Assembly: GCA_030549335.1 (NCBI GenBank) | Contig: CM060198.1 | Span: 45,473,353 to 45,537,352, forward strand | DNA length: 64,000 nt | Direction of reading: 5' to 3' | Source: Pontederia crassipes | Lineage: Eukaryota; Streptophyta; Magnoliopsida; Commelinales; Pontederiaceae | Part shown: in pieces, positions 22,680 to 31,710 of the stretch | Numbering within the stretch: the stretch's first letter is position 1 | Layout: every line of letters begins with the position of its first letter | Position numbers and translations under genes: made by a program | Notes under the pieces: model-generated | The model's database searches: none | Told to the model about the DNA's origin: nothing | Seen by the model: the letters and a program-made list of their open reading frames with translations, nothing else

Positions 22680-23765
22680 TTCTTGCTTCCCTGATTATAC
22701 CTTCACAGCATGAACATATTCTGTTCCACCCAATTTGAACTTGTAACAATAAGCGTGGAAAAAAGCCCCATCACAAGCTTTTCCAATTCCCGCCTTCATC
22801 TATACCTGCATACGAAAGAAAGAAAGGATCATTGTACAATTTCCATTTCCATAAACTGTACTTGTTTTACATGATTTTGAAACAACAGAAGAAAAAATGA
22901 AAGCAGAATATACATAAACCCAGACATATGTTACTTAGGATGGAAAACGATGGCATGTATCAGACTCAAGCTTTCTCGTATAAAACCCTGGAACAAGCTG
23001 CAGAAACTTCTTTCAATTCTACTGTTACATCTAATAGTATCTAATGTAATTGATTTTCATGCATTCTGTAATTTAGGATTTTCTAAACAGTTTTTAGAAG
23101 GACTTTTCTAAACATTCTTTCATTTTTACAGATGTATACAATGAACGCTTTTTTATATACTGCATGACTAATCCTGGACTTACTTTATTTCAATGTCTTC
23201 TTTGTTTGGGTGTCAAACAGGGTGGAATCCCAGAGGTGAGAGTAGAACTTACAGAAATTGATTGTGTGGCACAGAATTCTCAGCAATGTCAACAACGATG
23301 AATGGATAGAAGTTTGATGGACATGCACATGTACTATGCATCTTGAAACCACATGATTGCCTGGAGTGCCAAACCAATCCGCGGATCATTCTCCCTTCAT
23401 TTGAGAGTAATATTTTGATTTCATTCTGGACATAAGGCCCCATTTCTTTTCCAAATTTGTTCCTATTATTTTTTTTAGTTTACTTGGACTTCATTTGATT
23501 TGCTTTAGTATATTGTAGCTGCAAATTAGCAGACAAACAAAACATGAATCAATATAGTTAAACTTCCTCATGAGTAGATGTTTTCACTGCATCAAAGCAT
23601 CGTTACTTGATCAGGTCAGTAATTGAGATAATTGGTAACTTAGACTCTTCAGCTACTTTTCTCAACCAGGAAGACATGCTGTAGAACCATCTTCCGGATC
23701 AACAATGGTCAAAAGAAAAGAATTAGACCTCAATCTAGCTAGAATTACTAGATCCACTGATGCCT
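22680..23765 (-). pseudogene. RIBA-like (DHBP synthase / GTP cyclohydrolase II) pseudogene fragment
   Basis: Two exon-like stretches on the minus strand match the middle of plant RIBA proteins, plastid bifunctional enzymes of riboflavin synthesis. At 23763-23600 the frame reads ASVDLVILARL, TIVDPEDGSTACLPG and, after a frameshift, LRKVAEESKLPIISITDLIK followed by a stop. This corresponds to the end of the 3,4-dihydroxy-2-butanone-4-phosphate synthase domain. At about 22810-22690, after an acceptor AG, comes GAFFHAYCYKFKLGGTEYVHAVK, corresponding to the start of the GTP cyclohydrolase II domain (usually GAFQAYCYKSKLDGTEHIALVK), with a GT donor after it. The catalytic parts of both domains are absent. 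Frameshift, stop and missing exons make it a pseudogene. Identification rests on remembered family sequence. Confidence 0.6.
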
Positions 23766-24202
23766 TTGGGAAATATCAAGATATTTTGTCGTGCAGGACG
23801 ATCAACTTTGTAATGCGTTGATCTGAGTCCGTAATGGAACTGGAAGTCCAGGATTCAGCCTGCTATACCAGAGGGTATCTAAGACTTTGGGATTGATGTT
23901 GTGTCATCTGCTGCTAATGTCACCAATTAGGGGGAAAATATCAAGGAGTGTACCTTCCAGTGTCCACTCATGTCGCCAAAAATGAGAAAATGATCCCTGA
24001 ACACGGTTAGGAAGATTCTCAATAATACATGCAAGAAAGCTAACGGTTCGCAGATGTGAGTTATGCATAGCTGCCATGATAAATCCCGACCGCATGTTAA
24101 GAAAATCGCATACCAAAAGTCATTACAGCACCCCATGATTCACTCAACTCATTGCACAAAGAGGGCGTGATTGGTCAAATGTGGGTCACAAATTCACATG
24201 CC
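23766..24202. other. Spacer, nothing recognised
   Basis: Short minus-strand frames (around 23904-24136) match nothing I recognise. They may be further decayed parts of the RIBA-like gene or its introns. Confidence 0.4.
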
Positions 24203-24207
24203 GCCTT

Positions 24208-24895
24208 TGATATGAACCAGGAAACGCATACATTGCAGCCGGCAATAGAAGATTGTTCTAGCAAAGTTTGATGATCAAGATAATGGTTTGGATCTCAGGC
24301 ATAAGGAAATTGAAGATAATAAAAAATGTTTGGAATTTATAATTGATCCGTTACAAGATCGAGTTAGATTAGATCCAACTTCTCAACGGGTTATAAATTG
24401 GGCCACATGAAGAGTCAGCATAACTTGGGCCAAATAAATCATGGTTTAACCATATTTATTTGGAATTTTCGGAATTAATTAAATATGGAATATGCTGATG
24501 AGGATTGTAACAGAAATTGAGTTTGTTATTTTGTTAAATTAGTTAGGTTACTTGTGGGCTAAGTTAGGGTATTTTCTTTCAGCCCAAATTCTGTTTCTAG
24601 GGCCTATAAATACTGTTACTCATTGTTATGTTAGACATCTTTGAATCTATGAAAATTATGGCTTAATTGCTTTGCTGTGAGGGAACTCCTGCAACCCGTT
24701 CTTCGGGAACTTCCGCTGTTAATTACAAGGTTGGCTATCTTGTGATTAAATCCATCTATTTATAATATCGATTGCTTGGTTCATTGTAATCTTGAGGTTG
24801 ATATTCCGCTGCCTTGAAAATTCGTTTGATCTCGTTTCTTTGATTATCATATATTGTTCCGGTCACTCAAGGCATTGTTCTTGAGCATCGTATCA
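24208..24895 (+). repeat. 5' LTR
   Basis: It starts TGATATGAACC and ends GCATCGTATCA, giving the inverted ends TGATAT/GTATCA. A promoter-like CCTATAAATACTG lies at about 24602. Confidence 0.9.
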
Positions 24896-24897
24896 GT

Positions 24898-24913
24898 TGG
24901 TATCAGAGTCGCG
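24898..24913 (+). promoter_or_regulatory. Primer-binding site (initiator-Met tRNA)
   Basis: TGGTATCAGAGTCGCG lies two bases after the LTR end. It is the standard initiator-Met tRNA site with one difference. Confidence 0.85.
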
Positions 24914-25952
24914 TTTTCGATTCGGTTTTCTAGTTATCTTCCATTATCTTGTTTCCCCTTGTTTCAGTTTTTAGAAAAAAAAAACACCAAAATTCTGCAA
25001 AAAAAAAATCTGGTTTGTTTGTTCTTCAACCCTAGCCATCATCCTTGGATTCTTCAAAATCTGTTGCAGTTTGAAAAAAAAAATTCTGGTTTGGTTCTTC
25101 AAATCCTAACCGTCTTCCTTAATTATTTTCTTTTGTTCTTCAAACCCTAGCCGTCATCTATCCTTCAAATCTGGTGCAGATTTGAAAAAAAAATCCAAAA
25201 ATAAATCTGTTTATTTGTTGTTGAAACCCTAGCCGTCATCCTTATTTATTCTCAAGTTTTGTTGCTGTTTCAAAAAAAATCCGAAAATTGAAAAAAAAAA
25301 GATCGAGAAGGAAAGTGCAAGAAAGGGGAAGGGAAGGTAGAAAAAAAATTCTGAAAAAAAATTCCGAAAATAGAAAAAAGGATTGAAAAGGAAAGTGCAA
25401 GAAAGGAGGAAAGAGAAGAACAGAAAAAAAAATTTGAAAAAAAAATCCGAAAAAAAAAGAAATAGGAGAGAAGAAGAAAAAAGGAAGGATTATTTCTGGA
25501 GAAAAGTGCAAAGAAAATTGAGAATAGAACAATTTGACTCAAGGAAGGGTGATATTTGATTTCATTCCAATTCTGAATTTCTTGATACCTATCCTTATTT
25601 GACAACATTTTCCTGATTTATATTCCAAATCAATTCATTACACATCTATCCTTATTTGGCAATCTTTTTTTCTGATATCTATTCTAAAATCAACTTCAAG
25701 TATTCTTTTGATCTTGCAATCATATTGATAAATCAGGTTGATTCAATCACATATTGCCTTTGTATTGATTTGCATTAGTTCTCCTAGAACTTGTTGGAGG
25801 GTTCAAGAGAGGAAAAAGGCTGAGTGGTAAGTACATTTGAAAAAAAAAACCAAATAGAGTTGAGATAAAATGCGAGTGTCACTACTGAGTGTCACCACGT
25901 GAGGTAGTGAGATTGTTTTTTTTACTAACGTTTGGGGTAGCAATTTCCTACA
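24914..25952 (+). other. A-rich leader of the LTR element
   Basis: About 1 kb between the priming site and the long frame. It holds poly-A runs and imperfect repeats of a phrase around AACCCTAGCCGTCATCCTT (about 25029, 25145, 25227). The complementary strand gives only Phe/Leu/Ser-rich low-complexity frames. Confidence 0.6.
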
Positions 25953-28466
25953 ATGCCAACAGGAAGGGACAAAGAGCTTAATTCTAGAAAAGAAGCAATT
26001 GATCAGAGAACAATGATGGAAGTCATGACGCAACATTTCCAACATCTTGAAAATATGATTACTGAACTTCATGATGAGGTAGATGTTCAAATTGCACAAC
26101 TACAACAAGTTATACCACCAAATCAAAGAAGAAATTATCAAAGACAGCATGCTCTTGATGAACATGATGAAGAGATGAAACAAAAAGATGATGGAAGTTG
26201 GAGAAAGCATAAGCGTGTTCTGATTGGAGGAAGAAGTCATGATCAAGAAAATATTTTCTATGCGCGTTGTTGTGTTATGGACAGAACTTGTGGATTGATT
26301 ATTGATAGTGAAAGCTGCGTCAACCTTGCTAGCCATTACATGGTGGAGAAGTTGGGGCTACCAACCTTAAAGCACCCAAAACCATACAAACTTCAGTGGA
26401 TAAACGATGGAGAAGAAGTCAAAGTGACTAAACAGGTGCTTGTGCCATTTAAAATTGGAAGATTTACGAATGAAGTATTATGTGATGTTGTGTCAATGCA
26501 TGTTTGTCATATCCTTTTGGGGCAACCATGGCAATATGATCGATGTGTGACACATGATGGTGCTACCAACCGTTATAAATGTCGCAAAGATGGGAGGAAA
26601 TACACTCTAGCACCATTGCCACCTCAAGAAGTATACGAAGAGCAGATGCAACTTAAAGAGCGTGTAGCAGCCTACAACATTGAGAGGAAAAATTCGGTTA
26701 CACAACAACACTTGAAGAAAGAAGAAGCTGATTGTTCAGCAACTCCAAACAGTTCTGAGAGTTGTGAGAAAGGCAAAGATGAAAAATATGAGTGCCACAA
26801 CTTGAGTGATGAAAATGAGAGCCACAACAATTTTGAGTGCTTAGAAAGGCCACTTTCTGAAATCATTGAAATGCAACATTTAGATGCTGAGTATTATGAG
26901 AGTTGTGAGAATGAGAGAAGATTAGATCTTGAGTGTTTAGAGAGGCCACCTCCAGAGAGATATGAGCAAAAGGACTTGAGTGTTGAGGCAAAAGAAAGAG
27001 AGTTCAGTAATGTTTCTCCTAATACTAACCATCTTTTGTCTTTTGATTCTGATTTCTCCATGCAGATATGTTGGAGTGGAATACATGAAGTTATATTTCC
27101 TATCATTCAAGGATCTAAAAAAGACTGTAGTGAGTATATGACAAGATGTTTGAAAGGTCCATCTCCTTGCTTTGAAACTTTATATTTGTTGGATGTGACT
27201 AGTTTGCAAGGTTTAGTTGAGAGAGGTGTTCAATGCCATCCGTCCTTTTCATTTTCATATTTGTTGGGTGCTGGCTCATTTTATTTATGTGTTACAATGA
27301 ATTTCTGGAATGAATATTTTCTAATATTGAGCATCTTTGATTGGCTTATTTTGATATTTAGATTTTCTGATAAGAGTATAATCTTATTCATCTCCTTGAA
27401 CCAACCATTGTGTCTTAGTAAAAACATTTCTTCAAAAAATTATTGCAACTTGTCATATGATTTTTACATCACAAATGAGACATTTGCATCCATTGGAACT
27501 TTGTGTGTTTCCCACAAAAGATCTGTGATTATTTTCTTAGGAGGTATTTTGATTTATAGTAATAATTTACATGATCATTTGAGTGGAGTACATGAAGTTA
27601 TAAATTCTCTCTTGCAAGGATTTAAAAGAGGTATTGAGTTTATGACAACTAGTTTGAAAAGACCAGTTCTTACTTTTCAAAGTTTATATTTGCTGGATGT
27701 GTCTGTGGTTTTAATTGAGAGAAGAATTGAGTGGCATGCAAACATTAGATCTGAATTTTCCATTCCATTTTGTTCTTCATTGAGTGCTGAAACACTTTAT
27801 TTGAGCCATATGGTGAAATTTTGGAATGAATATTTTATAGTCCTGAGTACTTTTGATTGGTTGATTTTGATTTCAAGATTTTCTGAGCCTACCTTATTCA
27901 TTTCTTTAAATTTATCTTTGTGCTTTCTTAGGATTATTTTTGCAGATGATGGTTGCAATCTTTCATATAATTTTCACATCATGATTCGAAAATTCATTGC
28001 ATTTGCATTAGTAAGACTTTTGTGCAATTTTCATCAAAGATTTAAGAGTAACTTCTTTGGAGATATCTTGATTAATAGCAGTCATTTGCAAAGTAATTTT
28101 GATGATATTTTGGTTTGTTGCAAGGACTTGCATGATTCCCTTTATAAGCCAAGTTGTTTGATGCATTACAGATATATTTCACTTGCAGATTTTAAGGATC
28201 CATTTTATTTTGAGGAAAAAGATGTCCTTATTTTGGAACTACTTAACAATTTCCGTGTTAGAACTCTAGTCCCATGGCATACATTCCACATTTCATTTGA
28301 TAGGATCCTTATGCACAAGGGAAGGTCTCCAAAGTTTCGCACTTTGTTTCTTAAAATAGCATCGTCTCATGGGCATAAGATATTTCATCCAAGTGAGTAT
28401 GAGAGTCGCATTACTTTTTATAATACTTATGTCTTCTTTCTCTGCACTTGCTGGCTCTTAACTTGA
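25953..28466 (+). CDS. 837-residue protein of the LTR element: protease-like region plus two tandem repeats
   Basis: The single long frame has four parts. Residues about 1-90 are a polar, probably coiled-coil head (NMITELHDEVDVQIAQLQQ). Residues about 95-220 resemble a retropepsin-like domain: a CGLIIDSESCVNLAS stretch where DTGAS-type active sites sit, then HILLGQPWQYDR and YTLAPLPP, as in plant gypsy polyproteins. Residues about 225-355 are Glu/Cys-rich repeats (LECLERPP). Residues about 370-715 are two hydrophobic repeats of some 170 residues, each with HEVI..LLQG, a FDWLILI.RFS core and a G(G/D)ILI block. No RT or integrase motif was seen. The GGILIYSNNLHDHL wording faintly recalls the RT DDILIYS region, so the repeats may derive from pol. 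It belongs to a fossil-type element. Confidence 0.75.
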   Translation: MPTGRDKELNSRKEAIDQRTMMEVMTQHFQHLENMITELHDEVDVQIAQLQQVIPPNQRRNYQRQHALDEHDEEMKQKDDGSWRKHKRVLIGGRSHDQENIFYARCCVMDRTCGLIIDSESCVNLASHYMVEKLGLPTLKHPKPYKLQWINDGEEVKVTKQVLVPFKIGRFTNEVLCDVVSMHVCHILLGQPWQYDRCVTHDGATNRYKCRKDGRKYTLAPLPPQEVYEEQMQLKERVAAYNIERKNSVTQQHLKKEEADCSATPNSSESCEKGKDEKYECHNLSDENESHNNFECLERPLSEIIEMQHLDAEYYESCENERRLDLECLERPPPERYEQKDLSVEAKEREFSNVSPNTNHLLSFDSDFSMQICWSGIHEVIFPIIQGSKKDCSEYMTRCLKGPSPCFETLYLLDVTSLQGLVERGVQCHPSFSFSYLLGAGSFYLCVTMNFWNEYFLILSIFDWLILIFRFSDKSIILFISLNQPLCLSKNISSKNYCNLSYDFYITNETFASIGTLCVSHKRSVIIFLGGILIYSNNLHDHLSGVHEVINSLLQGFKRGIEFMTTSLKRPVLTFQSLYLLDVSVVLIERRIEWHANIRSEFSIPFCSSLSAETLYLSHMVKFWNEYFIVLSTFDWLILISRFSEPTLFISLNLSLCFLRIIFADDGCNLSYNFHIMIRKFIAFALVRLLCNFHQRFKSNFFGDILINSSHLQSNFDDILVCCKDLHDSLYKPSCLMHYRYISLADFKDPFYFEEKDVLILELLNNFRVRTLVPWHTFHISFDRILMHKGRSPKFRTLFLKIASSHGHKIFHPSEYESRITFYNTYVFFLCTCWLLT

Positions 28467-28626
28467 TAGTATGGATGAGAAATTGTGCTTGTAATTATCA
28501 TTGAGATGCATCATGCAGTCATCAGACACATGAAAGGGAAGTATCAATATCCTCATTATGCGTGTCCTAAATTATTTAACAAATTCACATATGTGATAGG
28601 TTATATTTTCCTTATTGTGCATGTAG

Positions 28627-28734
28627 ATTCGAGGACGAATCCTTTTGAAGATGAGGGAAATGATATGAATCTGGATATACTCTCCTTATTGTAAATGCAG
28701 ATTCGAGGACGAATCATTTTGAAGAGGAGGGGAA
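28627..28734 (+). promoter_or_regulatory. Duplicated polypurine tract before the 3' LTR
   Basis: ATTCGAGGACGAATC followed by a purine run and TGATATGAA occurs twice, about 65 bp apart. The second copy (GAAGAGGAGGGGAA, ending at 28734) adjoins the 3' LTR. The first includes the first bases of an LTR. The related element at 34245-39365 has the same doubling. Confidence 0.75.
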
Positions 28735-29422
28735 TGATATGAACCAGGAAACGCATACATTGCAGCCGGCAATAGAAGATTGTTCTAGCAAAGTTGGATG
28801 ATCAAGATAATGGTTTGGATCTCAGGCATAAGGAAATTGAAGATAATAAAAAATGTTTGGAATTTATAATTGATCCGTTACAAGATCGAGTTAGATCAGA
28901 TCCAACTTCTCAACGGGTTATAAATTGGGCCGCATGAAGAGTCAGCATAACTTGGGCCAAATAAATCATGGTTTAACCATATTTATTTGGAATTTTCGGA
29001 ATTAATTAAATATGGAATATGCTGATGAGGATTGTAACAGAAATTGAGTTTGTTATTTTGTTAAATTAGTTAGGTTACTTGTGGGCTAAGTTAGGGTATT
29101 TTCTTTCAGCCCAAATTCTGTTTCTAGGGCCTATAAATACTGTTACTCATTGTTATGTTAGACATCTTTGAATCTATGAAAATTATGGCTTAATTACTTT
29201 GCTGTGAGGGAACTCCTGCAACTCGTTCTTCGGGAACTTCCGCTGTTAATTACAAGGTTGGCTATCTTGTGATTAAATCCATCTATTTATAATATCAATT
29301 GCTTGGTTCATTGTAATCTTGAGGTTAATATTCCGCTGCCTTGAAAATTCGTTTGATCTCGTTTCTTTGATTATCATATATTGTTCCGGTCACTCAAGGC
29401 ATTGTTCTTGAGCATCGTATCA
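28735..29422 (+). repeat. 3' LTR, full length
   Basis: 688 bp, nearly identical to 24208-24895, starting TGATAT after the polypurine tract and ending GTATCA. Confidence 0.9.
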
Positions 29423-29735
29423 GTTGGTATCTGTTTCTAGGGCCTATAAATACTGTTACTCATTGTTATGTTAGACATCTTTGAATCTATGAAAATTATG
29501 GCTTAATTGCTTTGCTGTGAGGGAACTCCTGCAACCCGTTCTTCGGGAACTTCCGCTGTTAATTACAATGTTGGCTATCTTGTGATTAAATCCATCTATT
29601 TATAATATCGATTGCTTGGTTCATTGTAATCTTAAGGTTGATATTCCGCTGCCTTGAAAATTCGTTTGATATCGTTTCTTTGATTATCATATATTGTTCC
29701 GATCACTCAAGACATTGTTCTTGAGCATCGTATCA
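29423..29735 (+). repeat. Extra partial LTR joined through priming-site bases
   Basis: The full 3' LTR is followed by GTTGGTAT, the bases that normally follow the 5' LTR. Then comes the second half of the LTR (from CTGTTTCTAGGGCC) down to the terminal GTATCA. The target duplication GCCTT lies beyond this partial LTR. At several diagnostic positions it agrees with the 5' LTR against the adjoining 3' LTR. Confidence 0.9.
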
Positions 29736-29740
29736 GCCTT

Positions 29741-30780
29741 CTAAGATGGGACAGTAGAAATCCCGCCCATGTAACCAGGTGCATCTCCACCTCTTCGATC
29801 AATAGAAATGCCTTATTTTAATGTTTTTTTAATATTTTTAGTTTTTATATTATATGGTTCTCAATTTTAATACTGACTTGTCAAAATATTTTATTTTATT
29901 TTAAACATCAAAAGAGCGAACAATTCGTGAAAGAGAATTTTGGTCTTTTCATAAACAAAAAATTAAAAAAAATGAAAAAGTTAGCAAAATCGAAAGGAAG
30001 AACTAAAGTTGGTAAAATTTAGAGACGTCATAAAGTGAGTTCATAGGTTAGATGCGAAAAGTCAGGAAATAACCCATAAATAAATAGTGAAGTAAAATGA
30101 CCAACTACCAGATTTTCTCTTGAGTTGACAAGAGATTAGCTGACAAGGGACAGAAAAATAGAACAAAATAGAAGACAATCCATGGAAAGGTTTCAAGTTA
30201 AGATTTATGGCCTTTTCAAGATATTGATTTTATACCCTTCTGACAACTGTTACGATTTATCTACATTTATCAACAGTCTATCTGTCCTTCTGGCTGGTGG
30301 AAGTACATTTAAGCTATGGAAGGATTCTGGTCACATATTTTTGATATGGTAGTATTATAACAGTACCACAAACTTATGGCCTCTTTTTCTTACAGACGGC
30401 TAGAGAGAAGACAATGGTTCACCTATACAACTTACTACCTATCCTTCCAGAACTTCCTTTTCACCGTTACTTTGTACATTCTAATGAATATGATCGAAGT
30501 TTGTTATGCTTCATTTGATTGAATAGTAGACAAAATGTTTACACCCATAATATGCACTCTTGAAACTACTTGTTCAGATGAGTTTGTCAGAGTCGTTCAT
30601 TGCTACTTCGCCAAAAGAACTGACACATCAGAAACTTCTATCAGAAAAAGTTGAATAAAACAGGAAGCACGAGAGAGATGAAGTTAGCAGTAGTTAATTC
30701 AAGTTCCCTAACAAATAAAATATTCATAATATTAGTGCAATAAAAATAATTTGATGCTACTGAGGGTAAAGGGTGCATCT
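29741..30780. other. Spacer, nothing recognised
   Basis: About 1 kb of AT-rich sequence that originally continued from 24202 before the LTR element inserted. No gene, RNA or repeat could be supported. Confidence 0.5.
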
Positions 30781-31275
30781 TCAGGAGGGAATATAGGAAT
30801 TCATGTTCGACTGTTTCTTTTTTCTGTCGCGTGTTAACAATATCTTTCCTGTTGCGAACAAATTTAACACGAACAAGTTGTGCAGAAAAGTTACGCTTAA
30901 GCAAACATTTAGCAGAAAAATCATGAACAAGAAGCTCAGAGGAACGAACTTAGGAGACGAGCATGACGCCGACGGTGATTCCGGCCATGAGGTCGGCCGG
31001 CCTGGAGTGACTCCCGCCAACTGTACGTTCGCATCCACCGTATGCAGGGGAAGAGGAGCTCCATCCACTCGCAGGGCAACATGATCCGAGCCCTCGCAGC
31101 CCACCGTGGCTAGCGACGGGTGCTGTAGCAGAATCACCCTCACCGTCCGGCTCCCCCCGCCGCTGCTGAGGCTTCCGCTGCTCGCCACCCGCGACATATC
31201 TCCGGCGGAGGTGGGAAAGGAGAAGGACGCGTCCATTGCGGCCATGTGCTCCCTTCGGTGGCTCCCGTCCGCCAA
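30781..31275 (-). CDS. Unrecognised GC-rich reading frame, possible first exon
   Basis: The frame starts MADGSHRREHMAAMDASFSF at 31275, with a second Met ten residues in. Its first 110 residues are GC-rich and polar: Ser/Gly-rich, then RTVRVILLQHPSLATVGCEG and DHVALRVDGAPLPLHTVDAN. After about 30960 composition turns AT-rich, and the remaining residues (a hydrophobic stretch and a basic tail) look like read-through into an intron. GC drop, reading direction and a TATAAAAG on the minus strand at about 31345 suggest a genuine first exon, perhaps with a plastid transit peptide. I do not recognise the family. It lies on the same strand and upstream of the RIBA-like fragment, so it could be that gene's 5' end, but nothing proves this. 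Confidence 0.35.
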   Translation of the reverse strand: MADGSHRREHMAAMDASFSFPTSAGDMSRVASSGSLSSGGGSRTVRVILLQHPSLATVGCEGSDHVALRVDGAPLPLHTVDANVQLAGVTPGRPTSWPESPSASCSSPKFVPLSFLFMIFLLNVCLSVTFLHNLFVLNLFATGKILLTRDRKKKQSNMNSYIPS

Positions 31276-31710
31276 TGACGTGGCCGAATCGAATTCTGTT
31301 TTGCTTGCTTGCGGCCGTTCACTCGCTTTTACTTGCGAGCTCTTTTATAATTATATAAATTCGTGGGCGCCACATGTATCCACGGTAAATTACATTATTA
31401 CTTTCTCAACTTTAAATCATTTTCAAATTAGTCTTCTAACTTCAATACGTAACTACAATGTCCTTCATCTTTGATTTTTTTGCACGATTATTCTTTTTGA
31501 TAAATGATAATGAATTTCTCAATTACCTTGCATACATGGTCGTCACATGAATTGTTTCTCTCTTATTGACGTTAGTTCACAGTACTAAACCTTTGCATCT
31601 CGTTATGTGTGCCCCTTAAAATATTATAATAAATAATCCCTTTTGCTAACTTCATCCTTTTTCGAATCAGGTGAAAAAAAATTGACTTTCCCCAAAAGGC
31701 AAAATCTTTC
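31276..31710. other. Spacer between the GC-rich frame and the CACTA element
   Basis: Contains the putative promoter of the minus-strand frame. From about 31385 (GGTAAATTACATTATTAC) there is AT-rich sequence whose start resembles the segment at 63493. No gene was found. Confidence 0.4.

Larger units (their letters stand above)
24203..29740 (+). mobile_element. Young non-autonomous Ty3/gypsy-like LTR element, looks whole
   Basis: The element runs from 24208 to 29735 and is flanked by the exact 5-bp duplication GCCTT (24203-24207, 29736-29740). It has a 688-bp 5' LTR, a primer-binding site, a long A-rich leader, one long open frame (25953-28466), a polypurine tract and a 3' LTR (28735-29422). 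It ends with an additional partial LTR (29431-29735). The two full LTRs differ at about seven positions by eye, about 1%, suggesting roughly 0.4 million years at 1.3e-8 per site per year. The long frame carries a protease-like region but no recognisable reverse transcriptase or integrase, so the element would depend on a partner. It lies in the intergenic stretch next to the RIBA pseudogene. Confidence 0.9.

Noticed and set aside
25242-25608. Phe/Leu/Ser-rich minus-strand frames (also 35212-35469)
   Set aside because: They are the complement of A-rich leader sequence in the LTR elements, pure low complexity.
26894-27106. Minus-strand frames opposite the 837-codon frame
   Set aside because: Short shadows of the repetitive Glu/Cys-rich part of the plus-strand frame.
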